From contig CP198939.1 of assembly GCA_052401645.1 (NCBI GenBank), positions 62,001 through 126,000 on the forward strand: DNA of 64,000 nucleotides, read 5' to 3'. Every line of letters starts with the position of its first letter. Position 1 is the stretch's first letter. Source of the stretch: Arsenophonus sp052401645. GTDB lineage: Bacteria; Pseudomonadota; Gammaproteobacteria; Enterobacterales; Enterobacteriaceae. The notes beneath the pieces were generated by a model. It was not told the origin of the DNA and made no database searches. It saw only the letters and a program-made list of their open reading frames with translations. Shown piece after piece: positions 1 through 11,951 of this stretch. The position numbers and the translations under genes were made by a program.

Positions 1-3000
1 TATAAAATATAAGTATAAAAATTATTAGATTTATCTGATAGAATTGATAAGAAATAGTAACCATCATGCTTAAATTTTATTTATTTAAAATAAATATTTC
101 TATTTATTTGATAAAAATAAATAATTATATTTTTATATATTTGATTATAAAAAACTAATGGGTTTAATTTTAAATTAATAAAAATTATTCGATAAATTAC
201 TATATATAAAGAAAAAATATCATTTATAATATATTAAAATTATTTAATAAAAACTCAATGAATTTATAAATATTAAAATAATATTGAATATATTATTATT
301 TTATATTAATATATAAAATAAGTCTACTTAGTAGTTAAAAGTTATTTTTCATTATCTTAAATATATTAAGTTTTTTATTTTTTTAAAAATGATTTTTATT
401 AATAAAAAAATAAAATAAAAAGTTTTTCTTTCAACAGTATTTGTTATTGTAATAACTTACAATATTTTTTTCTTATAAAATATAAAATTAATCGTTAAAT
501 AAATTAATTTATTATTTTATCACAAACATTAAAATTTCATAATTAAAAATGATGGTTATTCCATTATATATACTATTAATGATTATTAAACAACATTATA
601 AATTTAACTATAATTCATTATTATATATTTATTTAAATAATTTATAACAAACAAACTTATCTATCAATTAATGAATTATAAAAATTTAATTAATATTTTC
701 TATTATATTAAAATCCAATTATGGGTTTTTGTATTAGTTTCTAAAAAACAAAAAAGGATGATATATCAAGTTTTGATATTTCATATATTTTACTAATATT
801 ATTTAAATTTACTATAAATAAAATAATAGAAAAACTATCTAATTAAAATTACAGTATTTTTTATAAAATACAACTTATTTTCATACACTCTCATATATTA
901 TTTAAATAAATTTAATAAAATAGTCATAAAGTTAAAGTAATGGAATTCTATAATTTAAAAAAATAAAGTAAACAGATTAATTTATTTAAATTACTGAATA
1001 ACAGTTAATTAAAAAATTAAGATTTAATTTTTTAATTTAAAATTTAGTAATCAATAGATAATTAAATAATTTATATTATATATGTAAATAGTTAATATTA
1101 TTAAATTTTAATTTCAGAAAAATATTATTTCAAATAAATATTTTAAACCTGAAAAATTTTTGAAAACTTTTTTATTAATTGCTAAAGTGAAAATAAAAGA
1201 AAATTTAATTAACATAACTAAAGTTCTATCATCTTAAAGGTTGTTTAAGTAATGTAAAAATTTTTAATATAGTTTATTTATATATTAAATAATTATTATA
1301 ACTTAGCTTAATATCAATAAACTTATTGCTAACTTAAATATATTATATTTAAGAGTTTATTGATAATTATATTAGTCATATATTTTATAACTTTAAATAA
1401 TCTTTAGGTAATCATTCTATGTTTAGATAATGTAATTTTCTTCCATAAAGAAAATTATTTTATAAATATATCATAAAGTGAACTAATTAAAAATATAAAT
1501 AACTAATTATTTTACTCAATAATGATAATTATAATAATTTAACTATCTGTTTATTTATAAAAATAAATATAATGATTAGTATTATATTAATATTATTATT
1601 TTTATAATGTTTTTAGCTGGAGAGAGAATTCTCGAATATATATTAATTAGCATTGATATTATTTAAATATTTTATAGTATCAATATTTTAAATATGATAA
1701 ATATTCAATTATTTAAATAATTAATTATAGATAGAGATCTTTCTAATGTCAAAATTTAAGTTTTCTCAATTTAATTATTAAGTTATTAATAATAAATAAT
1801 TAAAAATATTAAATAATTGAATGTTAAAAAGATAAATATTAAGTAAAATATTTGAATATTTTATTATATTTAATACAATCAATTATAAGATAATGAATAG
1901 AAAACATTCTTAAATATCTTTACATATAATAAGATTCTATAGAAATTGTAAATCATATTTTAATTAAATTAATATTTATTAAAAACCATCTTTACTGAAT
2001 TAATTAAATTATCTATATTCAATTATTTAAAATAAAAGTTTTTATATAAACTAACTAATAATTCAAACTAAATAGTAATTATTTAAATAAAAATTTAATT
2101 TCTATTAAAGTAACATTTTAAAAATCAATTATTTTACTATAAACATAGTTACAAAATTAATGATTAATTAAATTAAATTCAGTTATATATAAGATATTCT
2201 TAATTAATTTTTATAATAAAATTAATAATTAAAATTAAGATTTTTAAAAACTAATAACTTTATAATATGTTTCTTTTTATTTAAATAATCTTAATAAGAT
2301 AAACATATTTGTTTTTAATATTAAAATATTAAAATAATTATCTAATTTTAAGTTAATTAAAATATCAGAATTTTGATTATTTTAAAGTTTATTTTAGTTT
2401 TTATTAAAAAATATCATCTCGAAAGGAAACACATAGAAGAAGTATAAAATATATTTTACGGCGCTTATTATTATTTAGTTAGCTTTTTTTTAATTAATAA
2501 GATTTTATTAAATTAAATTTTTATAATCTACTAAAAATAAAAATAAAATAAATATAAATATAATTATATTACTAAAGATAAAATTTTAATATAAAGCATT
2601 TTTATTATAGCTCATGAGTATGAGTATAGATAAATATTACATTTTAAAAATGAAGACAAGTAGTTTTATATTTTATCTTATATATTGATATTTAATTAGC
2701 TAAATAAACTGAATTTAAAATTGTTAATTAATTAATAATATATTATTAATATAATAATTTTATATAAGTTTAATATTAATTTTAATTAATTAATTTATTT
2801 ACGATGATTTAAAAATCTTTAATTTTATTTATTTTATTAAAGTAATTTTTATAATTTAAATCTTTTAACTGATAAAATTATAATAATAATTAATATGTAG
2901 TAAAATTTATAAAAAGTAATTTTATCAAAATAATAGATTGTTTTATTGCAGTTATTTCTTATATTAGACAGACTATAATAGTAGTTAGTTGACTTATTTC

Positions 3001-3086
3001 TTGTAATATAAATTTATAATATTTATTATCGTAAGATTAAATCTTAAACTATAACTTTCATCATTGATAACAATTAGGATTAAAAA
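1..3086. other. Non-coding AT-rich stretch upstream of tal
   Basis: No frame of useful length or recognisable protein was seen on either strand. The DNA is almost entirely A and T with frequent stops. Three things stand out: a two-step hairpin at 1312-1365, a small GC-richer patch at about 1612-1637 centred on the palindrome GAGAATTCTC, and a second patch at about 2415-2466 with a purine-rich run followed by ACGGCGCT. Neither patch could be tied to a known gene. This is most simply decayed gene space. Confidence 0.7.
1312..1365. repeat. Two-step hairpin (12-bp plus 8-bp stems)
   Basis: Outer arms 1312-1323 and 1354-1365 are perfectly complementary over 12 bp. Inner arms 1333-1340 and 1346-1353 pair over 8 bp with a 5-nt loop. 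The inner right arm directly abuts the outer right arm, so the only irregularity is a 9-nt bulge (1324-1332) on the left side. It could be a terminator of a lost gene or a chance fold in AT-rich DNA. No neighbouring gene explains it. Confidence 0.4.
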
Positions 3087-4043
3087 ATGATCAATAAATT
3101 AACATCTTTGCGTAAAATAACAAATGTTGTAGCTGATACAGGAGATATTAATGAAATAAAACGCTATAAACCTGAAGATGTAACAACAAATCCTTCTTTG
3201 ATCTTTAAAATAGCTCAGATTCAAGAATATCAACCACTTATTAATGAAGCAATAAATTGGGCACGTAAACAAAGTTATTCTCATGAACAACAAATCATTG
3301 ATGCAACTGATAAATTAATAATTAATATTGGATTAGAGATATTACAATTAATTCCTGGAAAAATTTCAATAGAAATTGATGCACGTCTTTCATATGATAG
3401 TGATGCTTCTATTAAAAAAGCTCATCGAATTATTGAACTTTATAATAATGCAGGTATTAAAAATAATCGTATTTTAATAAAATTAGCTTCAACTTGGCAA
3501 GGAATCCGTGCAGCAGAACAGTTAGAAAAAGATGGTATCAACTGCAATTTAACTTTATTATTCTCTTTTGCTCAAGCACGTGCTTGTGCTGAAGCTAACG
3601 TTTATCTTATTTCACCTTTTGTTGGTCGTATTTTTGATTGGTATAAAACAAATAGAGATATGAAAGAATACGTTATAGAAGAAGATCCAGGTGTTATTTT
3701 TGTTAAAAAAATTTATAATTATTACAAACAATATGGATATAAAACGATGATAATGGCAGCAAGTTTTCGAAATATCAATCAAATTTTGCAATTAGCTGGT
3801 TGTGATTGCTTAACAATTCCACCGAATTTACTTAAAGAGCTTTCTGAATCACAAGGTGAAGTTGTTCGTAAATTAATATTTAATGGACAAATTCAGTCAC
3901 CACCTAGACCAATGACTGAAGCGGAAATTTATTGGTATCATCATACTGATGCTATGGCGACTGACAAATTAGCTGATGGTATTTGTAAATTTGCTCTATA
4001 TCAAAAAAAATTAGAAAAATGGTTGCAAAATATTAAGAATTAG
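3087..4043 (+). CDS. tal: Transaldolase
   Basis: Cytosolic enzyme of the non-oxidative pentose phosphate pathway that moves a dihydroxyacetone unit between sedoheptulose 7-phosphate and glyceraldehyde 3-phosphate. The 318 residues match the length of E. coli TalB/TalA and align from end to end. The Schiff-base lysine is K132 in ILIKLASTW, D17 lies in VVADTGD and E96 in SIEIDAR, all at the classical positions. The phosphate-binding ASFRN segment is also present. The ATG is preceded by AGGA at 3076-3079, seven bases away. It stands alone, with about 3 kb and 4.9 kb of non-coding DNA on its sides, and is the only gene here not in the E. coli brnQ-to-hha order. TalA and TalB cannot be told apart reliably, though the sequence reads closer to TalB. 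Confidence 0.97.
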   Translation: MINKLTSLRKITNVVADTGDINEIKRYKPEDVTTNPSLIFKIAQIQEYQPLINEAINWARKQSYSHEQQIIDATDKLIINIGLEILQLIPGKISIEIDARLSYDSDASIKKAHRIIELYNNAGIKNNRILIKLASTWQGIRAAEQLEKDGINCNLTLLFSFAQARACAEANVYLISPFVGRIFDWYKTNRDMKEYVIEEDPGVIFVKKIYNYYKQYGYKTMIMAASFRNINQILQLAGCDCLTIPPNLLKELSESQGEVVRKLIFNGQIQSPPRPMTEAEIYWYHHTDAMATDKLADGICKFALYQKKLEKWLQNIKN

Positions 4044-4098
4044 ATTTCTTATTATAAAATATAAGACTAATTAGATTATTATTTTTATTTTAAATATT

Positions 4099-4131
4099 AA
4101 AGATAGTAAATAATCTATTCCTTCTATCTTT
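4099..4131 (+). terminator. Possible terminator hairpin after tal
   Basis: Arms 4099-4106 (AAAGATAG) and 4124-4131 (CTATCTTT) are perfectly complementary over 8 bp around a 17-nt loop, about 55 bases after the tal stop. The loop is long and no U-run follows, so this is a weak terminator candidate. Confidence 0.25.
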
Positions 4132-5491
4132 ACGTTACTTATAACTAAAATTTAATTTTTCTATATTAAATATTTTTTATTTAGTATTAAATTTTGAAAG
4201 CTAATAAAGAATTTTATTTTAAAGATTTATTCTATATTTTAGATATAAATAAATAAAATTATAAAAGTAAATAAATATTTATATTTAAAAATTATTTTTC
4301 AGTAATATTTAAAAATTAATTTTATAATTAAATTATTGTTTTTGATTTATGATTATTCAAGACTTATTAAGTCTATAATTTTATATATTATTAATTAATA
4401 AGCGTATTGATTAATTTTATATTAAATAAGAATATTATTTATAGTTATCTATAATACAATATCTAAGTTTAAATTGATGATTTTTTATTTCAAAAAATAT
4501 TTTACTAAATGAAATATCTTTAATTATTTTTATAAAAATAAATTATATTTTTATTAAAAAAATATAATTAGTTAATTTATGTAAGTTTTTAACTTATTGA
4601 GTTAATTTATAACTGATTTCCAAAAAAATATTAGTAAATTAAAAGATAGTAAGTAAAAAAAATTATTCTTGATTTTTTATAACTAATTCTATTGAATTAA
4701 TTATAAGAAATAATTAAAAGTTGTGTTATCGCTTATAATATTATGACCAGATAGAGATAGTGATAAAAGTAACTAACTGATGATAAATTATATATTTTAA
4801 AATATTTAAACTGTTATTTTCTTAATATATAATATATAAGTATTGTTTATTTTAAAAAGTAATGAGATTTACACCTTGTAGTAATTTTATTATTAGCATA
4901 ATTCTTATTTACTGTTATATTTTTTTGATTATTTTTCTTTGTTTATTTTTTTCAAATATTTACTATAATTAATAGTAATAGTTTTCATATTTTCTTATAT
5001 TTTTAATAGTAAATAATACTAGATATTGTAAGAATTTCCTAAATTATAGAATCATTGATTTTTCAGATGAACATAGTATTTTAAAAAAAACACTAATCGT
5101 AATTGAAAATTTCATTTATTACTAATAGTCAGATAGAAAATTTACAATTTAATATATTAATAAGTTGGATAAATAAGAAGTTATCTATATTAATACTTAG
5201 AGATTTCATATGAGTCCTTAATTGATATACAACTATAATCATTTAACATTGTGTTTATTATTAATAAATATTCCATTCATTATCTGTATTGTATTAATAA
5301 TTTAGCTATAATAATTATATTATTAACGATAACATCTTATTTAGATATTTATTTATTAAATAAAAAGTGAGTTTAGTTTATATGTTATATATTACTTAAT
5401 ATATTGCAAAATAATATTAAGTGGATATTTAAGAAACTTAAAGAAATATTAAATCAAGAAAGATATTATAAATTAAGTTATATTGTAAAAC

Positions 5492-5529
5492 ATTTTTCAT
5501 ATTTTATGATATAATAAAATATGAAAAAT
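5492..5529. repeat. Perfect 16-bp inverted repeat
   Basis: Arms 5492-5507 and 5514-5529 are exact reverse complements with a 6-nt loop (GATATA). No gene lies within 1 kb on either side. It could be an orphan terminator left by gene loss. Confidence 0.45.
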
Positions 5530-8500
5530 ATAATTAATTAATACACTAAATTATCTATTTATATATATGAATTGATGATATTAATTTTAATATAGATGTA
5601 ATTTATTCGATATTTATATTTAGTTTAATATTTAGTTATAATCATTAATTAAATATTTTAATTTAAATAAAATATTATAATATGAAATTAATTAACTTTA
5701 GATATTTAAATATTTAAAGTAGTTAAAAAGAAGAAACTTTTGTAATTATATAAGTTTTTTGTATTTTTTAATAAAAATAAATACATCTTTTTGTTAATAA
5801 AATAAATTAATAATAATATTTATTTTTTATTAATATGAAATATTATTTTAATCCATAAAATAAATAAGTAGGATAATTAACTCAATTATTATCATTAATT
5901 ATAGTTATATAAAAATTAGTAATAAAATTAAATATTTAATTAGATAATACTAATAAATATATATCAAAAGTAAAATAAAATATTATGAATTATCTTATTA
6001 AAATTTTTGTATGTAAAAATAAAATTATTTTAAAGTTAATAAAATACAAAATATAATATTAAATTATTTTTTTTAAAAAAAAGAAAATATAATTATTAAC
6101 ATTAATTAATGATAATTGCTTATGTATTTTTTATATTAATTTTATATATAGAATATTATGAATTGATTTAGAAATATAAATTTTGAATATTTCATAATTT
6201 ACAAGAAATCTTATAAAAATAACGATTGTGAATATAACTAAAATATCTATTAAATTCATTGATACAATTAAAATGCTATTTGGGTTATTTCATTTTAAAC
6301 ATTATCATAATAATGATTTATATTTATATCAAATAATAAATACAAATAAACGTTTATATATTTGTTTTTATTAGCTTTAATTAAAAGATGTATAATTTAT
6401 TTTTTAAATATTTTAAACAATAATATTAAGCTTAACTCTATACAGATTTTATATTATACTTAGAAATAAATAAACTTTCGTCTAATTAAAAGTAAATAAT
6501 TATTTTATTAAATATATAGAATCTATAATTATATTAATGATAAGAATCAAGGTTATATAAATAATTAGTTTAATTAAATTATATAATATATTATAAATAG
6601 AGAAAATTTTTCTATTTTATAAAATAAAAAATAATTATTTATATATAAAATGTAAAAATTAATAATAAATAGTTTATTTATTTAATTGTTATTTTTATAT
6701 TTTGTTTAATTAATAATTTTAAAAAAATTAATAAAATTATAATTAATAATAGATATTATCTGATTTTAAAATAAAATATCTTAAAATAAGACTATATCTA
6801 TTGATATTATATAATTATATAATAAAATTATATTTATTAATTAATAATTAATTAAAAATTAATCTTAATTACTTTTAAATAATATAATTATTTATCCAAC
6901 ATATTTATAAAACAATGTTATTAATTAATTTTATAAATAATATTCTATAAATTTATCTAAATTTAAACATTTACAACTTAATAAAATTTGAATTATTTTT
7001 ATAAAATATATATAAATAAAAATCGACAAAAAAATTAATTATTATCATTCTAATTTTAAATTAAATAAAGATAAAATCATCATCTATTAGATGAGTTCTT
7101 TTAAATTTAAAAGAATAAGATTTTAAAAAAAAATCATGTTGACTTTATAACAGTTAAATGTTTATAAAAATCATAGAGATTCGTTTTTTTAATTATAAAA
7201 TTTATAATTATTTATATCATTAATTATTTTGATATAAATATAAATTTAATTATATAATATACAAAAAAATATAATTTTCTATATTAGAAAGAAATAATGT
7301 TGTAGTTAAAAAATGGATAAATGATTATTTTTAACTTAAAGTTAAAGAACTAATTATTAAAATAAACATATTTTTTTATTTATTTTTTTTTACAATCATC
7401 AAGATTTTTATTAAAATAAATTAACTAAAATTAAATCCAGTATTTATCTCTACTTGTTAAAAATTAAAATTTAATATTGAAAGAAATAGAATAAGCATAA
7501 TATAAATTCCTGCATTTTTATAAACTATCTGTATAATTTAAATTATATATTATCATTTTCATCTATTATTAATAATTCATCATAATAAACAAAAATTCAA
7601 ATATTTATTTTAATAATTATAATTATTTTTATTTATTTTTTATCAAAGATATTTAAAGAAATTATTTATGATTTTACATTTGATCATTTATATTAAGTTT
7701 ATTTAATTTTATAAAATTAAATAAACAAATTTAGTTAAAAATATATTTTTTCAATGTTTTATAAAGTATTAAAAAAATAAACTATAGTATTTGTTAATTA
7801 AAATTATTTAATTATAAATATCTATGTAAATTGATATTAATTATTATATGATTTTAGAAAATTTTTAAAATCTCTCTTCTTGGTATCATTCTGATAATTA
7901 AAACGAAAAATATTTTCATGACTATTTAATAATTTTTATTTTTTTTTAATTATAATAAATAGAAAAAAGTTACTTTATTCTTGTACTTATTCTTATTATA
8001 TTATAATAATTTTTAATTATTATTAATGGTTTAATTAACTATTTTTATTATTTATTACAAATATTAAATATAATGATTTTACCACTATCTATTCAATTAT
8101 AAATTATGGATTGATATTAATCAATCTATTACTAATAGTAACAAAAAATATGGAATTTAATTCCAAAAGAAATCATATTATTATTTTTTTATTAATTTTT
8201 GATTATATCTTATATTAATCATATTTAGTTTATGATTTTACAATGTTATCTAGAAATATCAAATTATCATATTTTAAACAATAAATATTCTATTAATAAA
8301 AATCTTTATTAACGTATATGAATAGTGAAAAACAAAAGAATATTTTAAAATTAAGTAAATAAATATAAACTTCTTAAATTGAATTTAATATTATTTTAAT
8401 TTAGATGATAAGATCAATATTACAAAAATATTAAATATAAATTAAATATTAAATTTAGAATATATATACAATTAATTGTTATATACATTAAATGATTATT

Positions 8501-8805
8501 AATTATCAATTATTATAATTATTTTAATATAAAATGTCAATAGTATATCATTTTCAAAAAGTTATCAAAAGGATTAATTAAAAAAAATAATAATTAATTT
8601 ATTACTTTCTATTTTTTATTATATGGACTTTAATTTTAATTAAAGATATATGTGTTATATAATTGACATATTTTATGAAATATATTTAAGAATATTATTT
8701 TTATTTTTCAATTTTGTATTGTTTTTCGTTATATGAGAAATATAGATTGATATATAGATATATTTTTTTAGTTAAAATATATTAGATTTATTAAATGTTT
8801 TTCTT

Positions 8806-8833
8806 TTGTTAAAATAAGAATATAGATTATACT
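8806..8833 (+). promoter_or_regulatory. Candidate sigma-70 promoter for brnQ
   Basis: TTGTTA at 8806-8811 is separated by 16 bp from TATACT at 8828-8833 (an overlapping TATAAT lies at 8833-8838). The transcript would start about 70 bases before the brnQ start codon. In DNA this AT-rich, such matches arise often by chance. Confidence 0.3.
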
Positions 8834-8908
8834 ATAATATAAATAAAAAATGGTTTAGGTTTTCAATTCCACTTAAACTAAATTATAAACAATAAAAAAA
8901 TTAATAAT

Positions 8909-10246
8909 ATGATTATGAAATATCGTTTAACAGCTACAAATATCCTAGCATTAGGATTTATGACATTTGCGTTATTTGTAGGAGCTGGAAATATTATTTT
9001 TCCTCCACTTATTGGATTACAAGCAGGTGAACAATTATGGACAGCTGTATCTGGATTTCTTTTAACAAGTGTATGTTTACCTATTCTTGCAGTTATTGCA
9101 TTAGCAAAAGTAGGTGGCGGTATAGAACAACTTAGTGCACCAATTGGTAAATCTGCAGGACTATTGTTAGCTACTATTGCCTATTTATCTGTTGGACCAT
9201 TATTTGCAATGCCACGTACTGCAACAGTTTCTTATGAAGTTGGAATTGCTACATTATTAGGAGAAGTTTCATCAGTTTCATTATTTATTTATAGTTTAAT
9301 TTATTTTACTATCGTAATATCCATCTCACTTTACCCTGGACGATTGCTTGATAGTATAGGGTATATTCTGGCACCGATAAAAATAATTGGATTGGCTGTT
9401 TTAGGTGTTGCTGCAATACTTTTGCCAGCAGGTGAATCAATAACTTCAACATCATTATATACTAAAATGGCTTTTTCTAATGGTTTTATTAATGGTTATC
9501 TTACCATGGATACACTAGGAGCAATGGTTTTTGGTATTGTTATTGTTAATGCTGCTCGCTCTAGAGGAATTGAAAATCCCATTCTTTTAACCCGTTATAC
9601 AATATTAGCTGGATTAATTGCTGGTGTATTATTAATATTAGTTTATATTTCACTATTTAAACTTGGAGAAAATAGCGGAACATTATTATCTAATGCTGAT
9701 AATGGTGCTGATGTTCTGCGTGCTTATGTGCAACATACTTTTGGTAATTACGGTAGTTTTTTCTTAAGTGGATTGATTTTTATTGCTTGTATTGTAACTG
9801 CTATAGGACTTACTTGTGCTTGTGCTGATTTTTTTTCACTTCATACGGGAATTTCTTATGATAAATTAGTCTGGATATTTGGTATATTTTCTATGGTAAT
9901 ATCTAATTTAGGATTAAATAAATTAATTGAATTTTCCATTCCAGTATTAATCGCGATTTATCCACCATGTATTATATTAATTCTAATGAGTTTTACATTA
10001 AAATGGTGGACTTGCGCATCAAGGGTAATTTCACCAACAATCTTGATTAGCTTATTATTTGGCTTGTTAGGTGCAATGAAATCCTCTAAATTTTTAGAAA
10101 CATTTATTCCTGATATTGCTAAAAAATTACCTCTTTATGATCATGATTTATCTTGGCTTATACCATCATTAATTATTTTGATTTTTTTTGCATTATTTGA
10201 TATTATTAACACTAATAATACTGATATAAAATCAGATAAGATTTAA
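8909..10246 (+). CDS. brnQ: Branched-chain amino acid transporter BrnQ
   Basis: Inner-membrane, cation-coupled carrier of the LIVCS family that imports leucine, isoleucine and valine. The protein is 445 residues, close to the 439 of E. coli, and aligns throughout: the N-terminal GFMTFALFVGAGNIIFPP signature, the FANPRTATVS-like segment (here FAMPRTATVS), YLTMDTLGAMVFGIVIVN in the middle and VGLTCACADFF-like (here IGLTCACADFF) later. About twelve hydrophobic segments are visible. The start could be the ATG at 8909 or the one at 8915 (MKYRLTATN). Neither has a Shine-Dalgarno sequence. It keeps the E. coli position upstream of tgt, but the genes that lie between them there (proY, malZ, acpH, queA) are missing. 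An importer for essential amino acids in a symbiont suggests dependence on the host for them, which is inference. Confidence 0.95.
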   Translation: MIMKYRLTATNILALGFMTFALFVGAGNIIFPPLIGLQAGEQLWTAVSGFLLTSVCLPILAVIALAKVGGGIEQLSAPIGKSAGLLLATIAYLSVGPLFAMPRTATVSYEVGIATLLGEVSSVSLFIYSLIYFTIVISISLYPGRLLDSIGYILAPIKIIGLAVLGVAAILLPAGESITSTSLYTKMAFSNGFINGYLTMDTLGAMVFGIVIVNAARSRGIENPILLTRYTILAGLIAGVLLILVYISLFKLGENSGTLLSNADNGADVLRAYVQHTFGNYGSFFLSGLIFIACIVTAIGLTCACADFFSLHTGISYDKLVWIFGIFSMVISNLGLNKLIEFSIPVLIAIYPPCIILILMSFTLKWWTCASRVISPTILISLLFGLLGAMKSSKFLETFIPDIAKKLPLYDHDLSWLIPSLIILIFFALFDIINTNNTDIKSDKI

Positions 10247-11951
10247 TTAAAAATTAAAATATAATAAAATATTAAAATATCACTTATCTTATTTTAAGAT
10301 AATTTAGCAAATTAATAAAATTTTTAAAAATTAAAAAACTAAGTTAATTCATAAAATAAGATTATATAAAATATACACAATTAAAGTTATTGATTTTAAT
10401 ATATATTTATATAATGTTTTAACAGGTTATTAAAATTTATTTAATATATAAAATATTGACTAATTTATAATTATAAATATTCATTTAATTTTTAAAATTT
10501 TAAGTAAAAGTAAAATAATAAGTTGATTTCAAAAGCTAAATTAAAAATAATTATCTCAATATAAAATATAATATATAATACAATTTAGTAGCTTATTTTA
10601 AAAGCTATTAATAATTAGTTAAATAATTATTAAATTTATATTTTAAAATATGTTTTTATTTAAGTTAAAATATTATGTGTAATAAGATTATAATAATGAA
10701 TTTTTAATTTCTAATTATGTTTATCTATTATGACATTTCATAACAATATTATACTAATTAAGTTATTTTGATTAAATGGCTTAAAGAAATTTAAGACTTT
10801 GATTTTATTTTTAAAATAACTTAACTAATAATTTAATAATTATTATCATTTAATTAAAAATATTATCACTTTAAGGCATATTCTTTAAATAATTTAATAA
10901 ATAATATCATATAATATGATATTATTTGTAGTTTTTCATAAACTTTAAAATATTTTATCTAGTTATTTGTTTAAAAAAATATATAAATTATAATATTTTT
11001 TTATTAACAATTGAATATTTAATAAAATTGAAGTATTAGTTAATATATATATTAAATCTTGATTATTTATTAAGTAATTCGTATTCATAAAGCTATGTGA
11101 AATTGAATTAAAATATTTTTAGAATAATACTAAAATAATGAAACAATTTTAGTAAGAAAAAATGATATTTTATCAAAATAGTTTTACTATAAATAAGATT
11201 TCTTTATATTTATTAATAATATTGTTTTATCTTTCGTTATTGTATTAATAATCAATAATCTTAATAAATAGAGAAAGTATATTACTTCCACAAAATAATT
11301 TATAGTAAAAATTTTAACATAATTATTATATAAAAATAATATTATATCTTGATAAATTATTACTAATTTTACCGTTTGTGAAATAAATAATAGTAGTTTT
11401 AGTAACACTTTTTATTAGCGTTTAATAAATCTAAATATGTTTAGTTGAAACTTGCTATTTAAAGTATTTTATTTAAAATATATTTAATTTTATAAAAAAA
11501 TATTAATGTTATATTAAATTATCATATAAGCGATAAATAAATTTCTATGGTTAGATTAACTTTTATTATGTCTTTAAAAATATTTTTTATTTACAAAAAT
11601 GAATTATTATTTTTTTAACAATATTTTAATTTTTTATTTATCCCGAATTTAATCTTTAAATTATTAATCTATTAATTATTAATTTAATTTTATCTGAAAA
11701 TATTTAATTATATTAATATTTTCTTTTATTAAATATTAAGATACAAAATAAATATTTATTTAAAACAATTATGAAGAGATATCGTTTTTAGTTACTTTCT
11801 GTTTAATATTCTTTTTATCAAACATAATCCAAATATTAATAATAAAAATATCTAGTTAACTGTTGATTTAATAATCAATATAATTAAATTATTTTACTTA
11901 ATATATAAATAACAAATTAAATTATTTTCCTGATAATAAAAGGAGTATAAA
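10247..11951. other. Non-coding stretch where queA would be expected
   Basis: About 1.7 kb. In E. coli proY, malZ, acpH and queA lie here. I looked for the conserved C-terminal QueA phrases ahead of tgt and found none. One AT-rich 73-codon frame on the minus strand (11187-11408) has no recognisable motif and a composition typical of chance frames, so it is not called. Confidence 0.6.
10284..10302 (+). terminator. Possible terminator hairpin after brnQ
   Basis: TTATCTTA (10284-10291) and TAAGATAA (10295-10302) form a perfect 8-bp stem with a 3-nt loop, about 40 bases after the brnQ stop. No long U-run follows. The location supports a terminator and the composition does not. Confidence 0.35.

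Larger units (their letters stand above)
4044..8908. other. Non-coding AT-rich stretch between tal and brnQ
   Basis: About 4.9 kb with no gene seen. Stops are dense in all six frames. It holds a perfect 16-bp inverted repeat at 5492-5529 and a slightly GC-richer patch near 7868-7890, neither assignable to a gene. Since tal is outside the E. coli order and brnQ is inside it, an ancestral rearrangement junction probably lies somewhere in this stretch. Confidence 0.7.

Noticed and set aside
2989..3020. TTGACT (2989-2994) and TATAAT (3015-3020) as tal promoter
   Set aside because: The spacing is 20 bp, too long for a normal sigma-70 promoter, and such hexamers are frequent here.
3099..3293. 64-codon frame on the minus strand inside tal
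   Set aside because: It lies wholly within the well-supported transaldolase gene on the other strand and has no family-like motif.
11187..11408. 73-codon minus-strand frame in the brnQ-tgt gap
   Set aside because: Composition is almost only I, L, Y, K, N, V and F, as expected of chance frames in AT-rich DNA. No motif and no Shine-Dalgarno sequence was seen.
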